64,000 nt of DNA from positions 1 through 64,000 of the forward strand of contig JAAEAF010003559.1 in NCBI GenBank assembly GCA_011037195.1. The letters are read 5' to 3'. This document shows positions 55,500-64,000 of the stretch, piece after piece (positions within the stretch are counted from its first letter, which is position 1; every line of letters begins with the position of its first letter). The position numbers and the translations under genes were made by a program. Source of the stretch: Triatoma infestans. Taxonomy: Eukaryota; Arthropoda; Insecta; Hemiptera; Reduviidae. The notes below the pieces were generated by a model, which had not been told where the DNA came from, did not search any database, and saw nothing but the letters and a program-made list of their open reading frames with translations.

Positions 55500-55505
55500 A
55501 ACAGT

Positions 55506-55976
55506 CAGGAGGTGAATGAGATAGCCGACGCCCTGGCCAAGTTAGGCGCTAGGACCCCGCTCCTAGGGCCGAAACCTTTTTCTGGGGTCAGCGACCAGTT
55601 TCTGTTGGAGGAACTTAGGAAGGAGGAGGAGACGAGGAGATCTCAGCTCTGATATTCCCTCCCCGGTTTGCGGCAGGCTAAGATCTGCTTGGGAAATTGT
55701 AACCAACGGTGGTTGGAGTTCCAAGTTCTTACCGGTTTCCTCACGGGGCATTGTCAACTTAGAGGACAGCTGGTAAAGCTGGGTTTTGGAAAGAGTGACA
55801 GCTCATACAGATTCTGTGGGGAGTTGGAGGAAAATCCACTATATCTCCTAACAGACTGCGAGGCTGCCACTCAGAGAATATTCAAGAACCTGGGTAGGTA
55901 CCAGGTGGAGAAGGGGGATATACCCTCTCTAAAGTCCGTCATGGTATTGGGATTCCTCAGGGAATTCTTTTTGTAG
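55506..55976 (+). pseudogene. LINE RNase H end and C-terminal domain, one in-frame stop
   Basis: NEIADALAKLGA is the last catalytic block of an RNase H domain (D of xxADxLAK). After an in-frame TGA near 55650 the frame continues with LTGFLTGHCQLRGQLVKLGF, a degenerate knuckle (YRFCGELEENPLYLLTDCE, in which the second Cys/His positions have changed), and ends LKSVMVLGFLREFFL. It belongs to the same group as 50809-51324 but to a different family. The fragment at 63041-63302 is its close relative. Confidence 0.8.
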
Positions 55977-56098
55977 AAGGATGTTCAGAGAAGGACATCT
56001 TTTCGGGGCCTGTGGGCAATAGCCTGCGGCACTCAGGGGGCATAGCACAATACGTCGAAAAGGGTCGCCGTGCATTGGCCCCGCCTTTAAAAAAAAAA
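55977..56098 (+). mobile_element. LINE 3' untranslated region and poly(A)
   Basis: It contains TAGCACAATACGTCGAAAAG and GGTCGCCGTGCATTGGCCCC, then an A run. This resembles the tail of SINE family B (CACAATAGATC...GGTCGCAATGCAAT). Confidence 0.65.
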
Positions 56099-56982
56099 AA
56101 TACGCACAGTTTAGAACATAATATAAGAACAATTCAAAAAAACTAAGAAATTAATTTACATGACATATTATAATGAATAAAAGTCCATTGATAAGTGGAA
56201 TAATGATAATACGATATTTTTTTTATTTTTTTTTTATAGAATTATGTTAATGGAAGGTAAAAATCTGAGCAATTTTCGAATAAATATTTATAAAAAATAA
56301 AATAAAATAAAAAACCGCTGTGCGTCACGACTTTCTCATAAAGCAATTTACATAGTGATAATTGAAAAAATCGTGTTTAATGTTAAAAATTATTTTACAA
56401 ATATTCTTCAAATGTTCCCTCATTTTGCAACTAGCCCTGAAAATGGATGGCGCTGTAGTATCGTGCCTATACTCGCCGTCAATGACAAAGGTAGTTAATA
56501 AGGTGTGTGTTAATTAATGTTGTAGTTTTCTTTAAATTGCGATGTTGTTAGTTATATAACCTTATTTCATACTATTATTATGTCTTGACGAGTAAGAAGG
56601 TCGAGGCGAAGAGCGCAGAAGGGTCTGGACCGTCGCTGGTGCAGGTCATGGTGATAGTAGCAAAATATTTATTACATAATAAAACGACGATGTTTTTTTG
56701 TGGAAAACATGACATTTCATTTCCCTCAGAATCCTTCTGGAAAATTTAAAATCCATTTTCTCGTAAAAAATGTAACAAAGAAAAAAATGATATTTCTCTG
56801 TATGTACAGCTATTATACCCCAAGTTTAATGGATCTTGAATGTATATTTCTAGAGAAAATTTTGTAGAACACTGAAAACAATCCATTCAGACATATTTAA
56901 TACTAATTAATTAATTATAGATTTAGAACCATATAATAAATTAAATTATCATTGCAAAAAAACACGTTACAAGAGAACACGC
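56099..56982. other. AT-rich spacer
   Basis: Faint HLR module resemblance on the minus strand at about 56740-56890. Otherwise nothing recognised. Confidence 0.35.
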
Positions 56983-57081
56983 TAAATGTTGTCTGGAACA
57001 AGAGAACACTGTCCCAAGGCTGGCAGTGCACTGAAAAAGAGCTGTGGTTGCCAATGACGCACCTTAAATAAAAAAAATTTA
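56983..57081 (+). mobile_element. SINE family A, 3' half
   Basis: AACAAGAGAACACTGTCC, GGCTGGCAGTGCACTG, CCAATGACGCACCTTAAA. It abuts the HLR hairpin end. Confidence 0.6.
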
Positions 57082-58120
57082 AAAAAAAATCTGGTGTGAA
57101 ACACTCACACAACTTTCTCTTAATCCTGTTCTCAAAATTATAATTGACAAATGTTATAGTTGTGCACCAAAATTTAAAGAAATTCGCCGAAAATTGAAAC
57201 AATTCGGTAAAAGCGCACTTCCGGTTTACTAATATTTCGGCTTCTTAAAATTGCTGATTTTTTTTCAGGTTTACTAAAAACTCGGAATTTCAGCCATCTA
57301 TTTATTTCTAATTAATTTTGTTTGGATGATAGAATTGTATAATCAACTATGGCAGCAATTTAGAGGAAGCTGTAACCACACCCCTCCCTTAAAAGTGCCC
57401 TTAATTGTATTTTCTCAGAGAAATGATTTAAATAAAAGCTTTATAATCTTTGCATGTGTAGTTTATATAGGAAGTTTCGAGAAAAATTGTTGAAGCCATT
57501 TTTGAGAAAATCGGAAAAAAAATGAAAAAAATTATTTAGTAAAATGGTAAAGTAAACGCACTTCCGGTTATCAGATTTTTTTTCAAACTCGGAATTTTGT
57601 AACAACATTTTTAATTCTAATTAACATCATTTAGAAGGCAGAATTGTCTAATAAACTAAAATAGCACTTTAGATGAAAACCTAAACTCCACTCCTATCCA
57701 CCAAAATGCACATTAAATGAATTTTCCCGGAGAAATGTTTTAAATAAAAGTTGTAGCTCTTTCTATATGTAGTTGATACACCAAGTTTAATGAAAATCGT
57801 CAAAGCCATTTTTTTGAGAAAATCGCAAAAACGTAAAAAAAAAAAAACTAGTAAAGTGGTACTTTCCGGTTGAGGAATTTTGACAGATAACGTACTGTCA
57901 GATCCCATGGTGATACCTAAACGGAATATCAAGTTTCAACTTTCTACGGTTTTTCGTTTTTAGCTATGCTGTTCACATACATTACACACACAGACCATTT
58001 TCTAAAAACCACTTTTTTGGACTCAGGGGACCTCAAAACGGATATTTCCGGTGAAAACTCGATATGGAAAATTTGACACGATTACAATACTTCCTCTTAC
58101 TAGGAGGAGTAAGAGAAAGT
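57082..58120 (-). mobile_element. HLR repeat, uninterrupted minus-strand copy
   Basis: Minus-strand orientation. The terminal hairpin GTGTGAAACACTCACAC is at about 57094-57110 (complement orientation), followed by AACTTTCTCTTAATCC, two modules, the 5' text (CCACTTTTTTGGACTCAG, GATATTTCCGGTGAAAACTC), and GGAGTAAGAGAAAGT at 58107-58121. About 1.03 kb. It is the best copy for defining both ends together. Not coding. Confidence 0.65.
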
Positions 58121-58999
58121 AAAAAATACTAGAATGTAATGGAGCTTACGATTGTTTAATCCTCTGTTATCTTCCACCGGGGGGGGGGACTAATAAAGAA
58201 ACTTTGTCTATTTATGCACACACAAAAAATTGTGTCTCCTTTATTAACAAATAATTTGTGGTAATTACAACTTTTTCTTACTCTGTAAGATATGTTAATC
58301 GTTTGAAACCTGAAGTAAAAAATAAAGTCTTTTTTTTTTTTTAATTATAATTACACCTTGAAAAATTATACTTAATTAATAAATTTGTAATTATTTTGGT
58401 CTATTCACCAGTGTGGTTTTAAAGAAGTAAACTAGCCGTAAAGGACCTGGGGGGGGATTGGGGGTGGTTTTTGTATGTTTAAACTTCATAAAAATTTGGC
58501 ACTATATCTAGCTCTAGGATAAATTTAAACAATTTGGGCCCCTCATTGGTTCTCCCGATATAAAATATATTTTAATAAATATTTGAAATAAGTAAATTCC
58601 ATTGGTAAACGTTAAATTATATCTTCGCTTTCAAAACTACCTTATGATATACAAGAATTTTATATTTTTATATATTATATTTATACAAATGAATCATATT
58701 ATATTAAATTACATTTTTGATTTCACATTCTTTTTTTTTGATACATATATCTAAATAAAATAAATAAAATTAACTAGCAAAACTAATTATATTTTTCTTC
58801 TTTTCGTTATAAAAAAAATAAATAAATAAATAAAATAAATTATTATAACTTGCCAAAATCTTGTAAGAACATTTATAAATTTATTAACAGAGAAGTAATG
58901 TCTTATTTTTAAATTAATTATTTTAGTCAAAATATTTTTTGGATAAAGTTCAACTTTTTATTTTTTATTTATTTATTTATTTATTTATTTATTTTTTTC
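58121..58999. other. AT-rich spacer
   Basis: TTTA microsatellite at about 58963-58992. No gene. Confidence 0.5.
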
Positions 59000-59290
59000 A
59001 GTAAGTAAATGAACTGTATATCCAAATGGTAGATCTTTGCATGTTTAGTTTATTTAAAAAGTTTCAAGGAAATCATTGGAGCTATTTTTTGAGAAAAAGT
59101 CGCGAAAAAGTGAAAAAAAAAAAAATTCATTTAGTAAAGTGGTAAAGTAAAACGCACTTCCGGTTATCCGATTTTTTTTTTTTTTCAAATTAGGGATTTC
59201 AACAACATATTTAATTGTTGTGGTGGTTGGTTGCGCAGAGCTGGAAAGCATCAGAGACATTTTCGGTGGTAGCCTGCTTCATTTTGTGGT

Positions 59291-59328
59291 CATCGACCGG
59301 TTTCGGGCGTTCACCCATCTTCAGGTTG
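59291..59328 (-). ncRNA. hammerhead core, left arm, weakened helix I
   Basis: CUGAAGA, GAAA and GUC are intact. Helix II is GGGU/GCCC with one G-U. Helix I CAAC versus GAUG has one mismatch. Confidence 0.55.
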
Positions 59329-59514
59329 CGTTTTTCAGACAGTGTGACAACACAGACTTGCACAGAGCAAATTTGAGTTTACACATTGACTGGTGTTTTT
59401 AACTGTATTTAAAACTTAAAACGAGTTTATTAAATACAGTTGAAAAACCACCAGTCAGTGTGTACACTAAATTTGCTCTGTGCAAGTCTGTGTTGTCACA
59501 CTGTCTGAAAAACG

Positions 59515-59552
59515 CATCCTGAAGATGGACGAACGCCCGAAACCGGTCGATG
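59515..59552 (+). ncRNA. hammerhead core, right arm
   Basis: CAUC, CUGAAGA, U, helix II GGAC/GCCC with one A-C mismatch, GAAA, ACC/GGU, GUC, GAUG. All core boxes are intact. Confidence 0.6.
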
Positions 59553-59635
59553 ACCACAAAATGAAGCAGGCTACCACGGAAAATGTCTCTGAAACATATT
59601 TAATTCTAACTAATATTATTTAGATAACAGAATTT

Positions 59636-59933
59636 GTCTGAATTGTCAGATTTGCCCCAGAAATTGTCAAGAGTGCAGGATCCTCTTTTTCAACGAATAT
59701 TTGATTATGAGGGTGAATCAAGTCTGTGCGCGGCTAGGCTTGAATTGGATGTAATAAGTCCCCAGGAACTAGTGTCCATTAAAAGAATTCGCCAAGGTCT
59801 GAGAGAGAGCTCTTTCGAATCGTGGGCTGCGTGTAAGTGGCAAGGTATGGAGGTATGCCACTTTAGGGATAACCCTAAAGGAAATCAATTCATCTGTAAT
59901 AAGCAGCTGCTCTCGGGCTCCGAGTTGGACTAA
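59636..59933 (+). pseudogene. R2-like LINE, segment between polymerase and knuckle
   Basis: The open frame has no domain of its own. Its SWAACKWQGMEVCHF and NPKGNQFICNKQLLSGSELD segments correspond to the stretch that precedes the CCHC knuckle in R2-type proteins. It ends at a stop and must shift frame to join the next frame, so the copy is broken here. Confidence 0.6.
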
Positions 59934-59994
59934 CTCCCTTAAATTAAGTAATAATTATGCTCCTCTTCGTGGAGTACCGGCGGTAGCCGCACAG

Positions 59995-60546
59995 ATGTCA
60001 GGAGACGTTGGACCCCTCTGCCGCCGATGTGGCAGGGAGAATGAAACACCAGCCCACGTGCTTGGTAATTGTCCACACAACATGCTCCTTGTCACTCGCC
60101 GGCACCACCGTGTCAAGCACACCATCACGGAGCTTCTTGAAGGTACAAAGGATTTTGTGTGCTACGAGGAGGTGCTTGCTGTCGATGACGCGGGGTCGAC
60201 CCGATACGCAGATATCCTGGCTTTCAGGAAGAGCAGCAATTTGACATATATCCTGGATCCCACAATCAGGTATGAGTCTAACGATCCTGATCAGGCGGAG
60301 AAAATCGATATGGAGAAGTGCCGTATTTATGAGAGGTGCATCGCCTACTACCAGGAGAAGTACAGAGAGCACTTCGGAGATAGAGAGTACCAGGTCCGGG
60401 GACTCTGGTTTGGTTCGAGAGGAACCATACCGAACAGAACGGCAAAGTTTTTTGACACGGTCGGTATCGACCAGAGCAAATTAACGTCGCTTAGTGAGCT
60501 CATTCTTATAGACTCACTAGCAATTATAAAAAACCATATTTATTGA
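59995..60546 (+). CDS. R2-like LINE: zinc knuckle and restriction-like endonuclease, uninterrupted frame
   Basis: 183 codons without a lesion. CRRCGRENETPAHVLGNCPH (residues 9-28) is the CCHC knuckle. RRHHRVKHTI (about 33-42), the E of CYEEVL, TRYADILAF (in the place of the catalytic PD), and TYILDPTIRYE (about 83-93) make up the restriction-like endonuclease core. A K and Y-rich helix, then YQVRGLWFGSRGTIP, follow, and the end SLAIIKNHIY matches the usual NHLY-type C-terminus. In R2-type elements this domain nicks the target for primed reverse transcription. The polymerase is not attached in frame, so independent function is unlikely. The first codon shown is merely the first ATG. Confidence 0.75.
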   Translation: MSGDVGPLCRRCGRENETPAHVLGNCPHNMLLVTRRHHRVKHTITELLEGTKDFVCYEEVLAVDDAGSTRYADILAFRKSSNLTYILDPTIRYESNDPDQAEKIDMEKCRIYERCIAYYQEKYREHFGDREYQVRGLWFGSRGTIPNRTAKFFDTVGIDQSKLTSLSELILIDSLAIIKNHIY

Positions 60547-61225
60547 CAATGACAAACGTTCTTTTATTAGGCTTAAATTGAATTAAGTGTTTTTCTTTTT
60601 ATTCCCATAATATGTATATGTGTGTGTTTTTTTATCTATTTTATTTTATTTTTATATGATTGTCGTTGCTGATTGATTGGTACGCTGTGTTCTCTGCAAC
60701 TCAACCTAGTTGAGCAGCCCCACTTAGTTTTAAAAATAAAGTGTATCTCTCTCTGAAATAGCACTAAGATGAAAACCTAACCCCAACTCCACCCCACAAA
60801 AGTGCCCTTAAATGAATTTTCTCGGAAGAACTGTTTTGAATAAAAGTTGTAGCTCATTGTATGTGTAGTTAATATACCAAGTTCAAAAAAAAAAATTCGT
60901 CGGAGCCATTTTTGAGAAAATTGCAAAAAAAAATAACCCTAATAAAGTGGTACTTCCGGTTGAGAAATTTTGACAGATAACGTACTGTTCAATCCCATGG
61001 TGATACCTAAACGGAATATCAAGTTTCAACTTTCTATGGTTTTTTCATTACTAAGCTATGCTGTTCACATACATACATTTGTCACATACACACAAACCAT
61101 TTGCTACAAACCACTTTTTTGGACTCAGGTGGACCTCAAAACGGATATTTCCGGTAAAAACTCGATATCGAAAATTTGACACGATACAATACTTCCTCTT
61201 TAACTAAGGCGTAAGAGAAAGTAAA

Positions 61226-61640
61226 AAATTAACAATCACATCATATTTATTTAATTTTTTTTTTTTGCATAATATGACAAAATAATATTTGATAAATATA
61301 AATCTCAGAGGTAAAAATATTGTTACAACGGATTTTTTTTATAGAAAACATAAATTTTAAAGATTAATTTTTGTGTTGAAAATTTTATACGTACAAATAA
61401 TTTTATATTAAATTTACTGTAACCCAATATGTCAAAACACTGGTGTCAATCACATGAACTTCAATTAAATTCGGAAAATGTTGACCTTTATACTAAATGA
61501 AATTTTGATCTCCATACAATTTAAATGAATATTATATTTGTTAATTGATTTTTTTGTAAGAATGTTTTTTTTTTACAGTTGGGTGTGGTAAAGTTTATGT
61601 AAAGTATAAAAACACAATTCTATTAAAATTATTTTAATTA

Positions 61641-61680
<40 letters not shown>

Positions 61681-61969
61681 CTTTGAATTTTTATATTATT
61701 TTTTGCAATAGATTAATGTAATTAATTTTATAATTAATAAATCATTTTTAATAATTTAATATTTTAATTGCTATTTTTGAAAATATTGTTTTGTTTTTTT
61801 TTCTCCAAACTGATTCCTTAAAATGATCGTATTATTTCTAAATAAGTGGTCCACAGGATAAACTTAATATTACGTTTAAATTCGATATCTAAGGCAAAAG
61901 TTTTTATTTTATTTATAAGCATCAATCTGAAGTGCGGAGTTTAATAAATTACTTTTTACTTTTTTCTTA
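61226..61969. other. AT-rich spacer with (TTA)n
   Basis: TTA microsatellite at about 61641-61675. Nothing else recognised. Confidence 0.5.
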
Positions 61970-62387
61970 GTTTTTCATCATTTTCTCAAAAACAAAAAAC
62001 AACCCCACAGAGATATTTTCCATGATAGCCTGCGTCTTTCTTGGTGGTCATCGACCGGTGTCACGCGTACGCCCATTATCAGGATGTTTTTTTGTCAAAA
62101 ACGGTGTGATAACATAAACTTGCATAGAACAAATTCATTTAATACATTCAGTGTATTATTAGTGTTAATACACTATCACGGAAAATATCTTTGATATTTT
62201 GATGCTTTCTAGCTCTGCGAAACCAACCACAAGAATTTTCTTTAAGTTTCTTCTACTATATCTATCACTTTTATTGAAAGCATTTTATTTTTCACTATAT
62301 TCAGAGGATTTTTGGAGAAATCTGCAACGTTGTGCTTTCCACTAAAGTGCCACTTGTATATAATGTACGATTTCTACCCATCATGTT
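61970..62387 (+). mobile_element. HLR module fragment carrying a hammerhead palindrome
   Basis: TTTTTCATCATTTTCTCAAA at the start, and AATTTTCTTTAAGTTTCTTC after the inserted palindrome, are halves of an HLR module. A stretch like the diverged module at 50200-50300 follows (GAGGATTTTTGGAGAAATC). Confidence 0.5.
62007..62233. mobile_element. hammerhead palindrome, decayed copy
   Basis: ACAGAGATATTTTCCATGAT at the short end, and CTAGCTCTGCGAAACCAACC at the long end. A minus-strand core near 62049-62087 is inactive-looking (GAAAC replaced by GACAC). The second ribozyme core is deleted. It is inserted in an HLR module without a clear duplication. Confidence 0.65.
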
Positions 62388-62653
62388 TTAGAGATATTTT
62401 CCATGTTAGCCTGCTTCTTTCTTGGTGGTCATCGACCGGTTTTGGGGCGTTCGCCCATCATCAGAATGCATTTGTCAAACAATGTGATAACATAGATTTG
62501 CACAGAGCAAGTCTATGTTATCACACACTGTTTGAGAAACGCATTCTGATGATAGGCGAACGCCCGAAACCTGTCGATGACCACCAAGAAAGAAGCAGGC
62601 TAACACGGAAAATATCTCTGATGTTTTCCAGCTCTGTGGTACCAACCATAACA
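62388..62653. mobile_element. hammerhead palindrome, third copy with duplication
   Basis: Flanked by ATCATGTT (62380-62387 and 62654-62661). Starts TTAGAGATATTTTCC and ends CCAACCATAACAA, in the orientation of the 46-kb copy. Arms match through GCCTGCTTCTTTCTTGGTGG. The centre is short (265-bp class). Confidence 0.78.
62542..62579 (+). ncRNA. hammerhead core, right arm, CUGAUGA variant
   Basis: CUGAUGA (62546-62552), helix II AGGC/GCCC with one mismatch, GAAA, helix III ACC/UGU with one mismatch, GUC, and GAUG pairing with CAUU (one G-U). The left arm core (about 62430-62467) has lost the G of GAAA. Confidence 0.5.
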
Positions 62654-62661
62654 ATCATGTT

Positions 62662-63040
62662 ATAAGTTATTGTAAACAATCTGGAACAATCGCACAAGAA
62701 TAACTCTAAAAACTTGTTTATATTTTAATACCCCACACAACAGTATGTATGTCATATGAATCATATAATAATTATATGGCTTCTAAGAAGCCCTCTTCAC
62801 TATGCCACGACTCTAAGTCCTCTCTGATTTTCCTCTGATTTCCGCAAATTGATTTGCATGCTTTCCTTTTTATCAAGCCTTCCGTCTCTATTACACAGAG
62901 ACCATACACCCGTCCTCTTGATAACTTTTCCTTCCTAACAGCCTCTACCCGAGTTATTTTTGACCCAAACACTTTGACCTTCCGTTAAGTGCCTCACTGC
63001 TGATTTCCAACATGATATTTTTTTTTTTTTGAAGGGGGGA
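62662..63040. other. spacer
   Basis: A minus-strand frame at 62772-62972 has no recognised homology. Confidence 0.4.
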
Positions 63041-63302
63041 CCAATGCACTGCGGACTTTAGATCTATTGTGCTGTGCCTCCTAGGTGCCACAGACTGCTC
63101 GCAGCACCCGAGCAGATGTTCTCAAATGAAAATCCGTTCTACAGAACTTACATCAGATTAAGATCCTAAGGAATCCTGGTAACCTGGCGGGCTCTAGAGA
63201 GGGTATATCCCCCTCCTCCACCTGGTAGCTACCCAGGTTCTTGAACTTCTCTGAATGGCAGCCTCGCATTCTGTTAGGAGATTATATAGTTTCCTTAGGG
63301 CA
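63041..63302 (-). pseudogene. LINE 3' end, RNase H-type family, fragment
   Basis: Minus-strand text LTECEAAIQR, then a frameshifted TRWRRGIYPL region, parallels TDCEAATQR and QVEKGDIPSL of 55506-55976. The 3' untranslated tail has the complement of ACTTTAGATCTATTGTGC and ends near CCAATGCACTGCGG. Confidence 0.7.
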
Positions 63303-63364
63303 TCTAAAATGAGATTATGATGAATTTCACACAATAACAGTAGGCCGAAATTGATCAAAGTGAG

Positions 63365-63374
63365 ATGTGTGTGT

Positions 63375-63411
<37 letters not shown>
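63365..63411. repeat. (TG)n microsatellite
   Basis: About 23 TG units with one TA interruption. Confidence 0.95.
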
Positions 63412-63413
<2 letters not shown>

Positions 63414-64000
63414 AGATATACGAAATCCTTATTTTTGTCATTTTACTTTTGGTATTTTCTTTTTTGCCAAATTTTCTTAAATTAATTGAAAATATTAATT
63501 AATTGTGAAACCTTGTCTGAATAACTAGATCTTCAGAAATTTTATAAAAAAAATGTAATATTATAAAAAGTAAGAAAGTGAAATTTGGCCGAGTATCAAA
63601 AATATTTCGCTCCAAGTCTATTTCCTACTCGACACATCTGTTATTAGTTGTGCGTATTTCCATTTTGTTTTTAGTTCTTCGATTCAAGGCTATTGTATTT
63701 ATTTTTTTTATTTTTTTGTTGAGCAGAGACTCATTGTTTGTAAAGAATATTTAAATATTTAATGATTATAAAATTGAAAGTGTTTATTAGTGTTCTTCAT
63801 TCTTTTAGAAGACATGGTAAAAAGGATCTTGATGTGCAGGTAAGTTATCATGAGGTCTGCAGGTAGAATTTTAACGGTTATTATATGTTAATGACAGTGG
63901 AACAAAAAGTTAGCCCGATCTAGTGGGGGGAGGGGGGTTATGGAATCAAGCCGCCTTCTCTCTCTCTCTCTATGTCTTTCTCTCATAGCTATGGCATACT
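63412..64000. other. AT-rich spacer to window end
   Basis: No feature recognised apart from a short CT tract at 63957-63971. Confidence 0.5.

Larger units (their letters stand above)
59217..59592. mobile_element. hammerhead palindrome, second good copy
   Basis: Flanked by AACATATTTAATT (59204-59216 and 59593-59605; 13 bp). Starts GTTGTGGTGGTTGG and ends AAAATGTCTCTGA, i.e. the reverse orientation of 46080-46403. The arms remain complementary from CATCAGAGACATTTTC to the central AAATACAGTTGAAAA region. The middle differs from that of the 46-kb copy. Total 376 bp. Confidence 0.82.
59636..60756 (+). mobile_element. R2-like LINE, 5'-truncated, in HLR
   Basis: It interrupts the HLR text between ...AGAATTTGTCTGA and AATAGCACTAAG. 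A short TCTGAA may be the target duplication. The 3' untranslated region follows the stop at 60546 and ends in AAAATAAAGTGTATCTCTCT. Coding parts are given separately. Confidence 0.7.
59000..61225 (-). mobile_element. HLR repeat split by a hammerhead palindrome and an R2-like LINE
   Basis: Minus-strand HLR pieces lie at 59000-59216, 59593-59640 and about 60757-61225. Joined, they read as one HLR lacking its 3' hairpin end. The last piece ends with GCGTAAGAGAAAGT at about 61209-61222. Confidence 0.7.

Noticed and set aside
59998..60372. 124-codon minus-strand frame
   Set aside because: It is the antisense shadow of the R2-like endonuclease frame, which carries recognisable motifs on the plus strand.

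Overview
This window looks like an intergenic or intronic, repeat-dominated stretch of an arthropod genome, most likely an insect and possibly a hemipteran. The sequence is very AT-rich, with long A/T homopolymers and many microsatellites. It carries Jockey-like and R2-like LINE remnants, Pif1-type Helitrons, a mariner, and several tRNA-derived SINE families. The taxon is an inference from repeat content; no diagnostic host gene is present. I found no host protein-coding exon, no standalone tRNA or rRNA gene, and no CRISPR array. Almost every recognisable segment is a mobile element or a piece of one.

Layout. 1-9.5 kb: fragments of a Helentron-like repeat (called HLR here), SINEs, a solo LTR-like element with a 4-bp duplication, a 0.7-kb tandem duplication containing a decayed LINE tail, and a 64-bp minisatellite. 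9.5-21.3 kb: AT-rich DNA with two Jockey-like LINE remnants, a minus-strand Helitron with precise ends (14754-15719), SINEs and a LINE 3' tail. 23.3-33.2 kb: SINEs of two families, an R2-like endonuclease remnant, an HLR copy broken by a LINE and a SINE, LTR-like copies including one inverted pair, a hammerhead-bearing palindrome and an RTE-like LINE remnant. 35.6-46.9 kb: a tandem duplication of a third SINE, the best Jockey-like LINE, a mariner with TA duplications and perfect-looking ends, a near-complete HLR, and a nested locus at 44.87-46.86 kb (LTR-like inverted pair, then Helitron, then hammerhead palindrome). 48-64 kb: a possible second LTR type, three large HLR copies invaded by a SINE, LINEs and a hammerhead palindrome, a GC-rich 727-bp insertion of unknown nature in a SINE, RNase H-bearing LINE tails, and an R2-like LINE with an uninterrupted 183-codon endonuclease reading frame.

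The elements work as guest and host. HLR copies are the commonest landing site; several insertions can be dissected exactly by their target-site duplications. SINE family B ends in a tail resembling the 3' end of the local RNase H-bearing LINEs, which suggests that those LINEs mobilised it. The most unusual element is a palindrome of 266-376 bp whose arms each carry a hammerhead ribozyme core. Its copies are flanked by 8, 12 and 13 bp duplications and have reproducible asymmetric ends, so it appears to be a mobile unit, plausibly a non-autonomous relative of Penelope-like elements.
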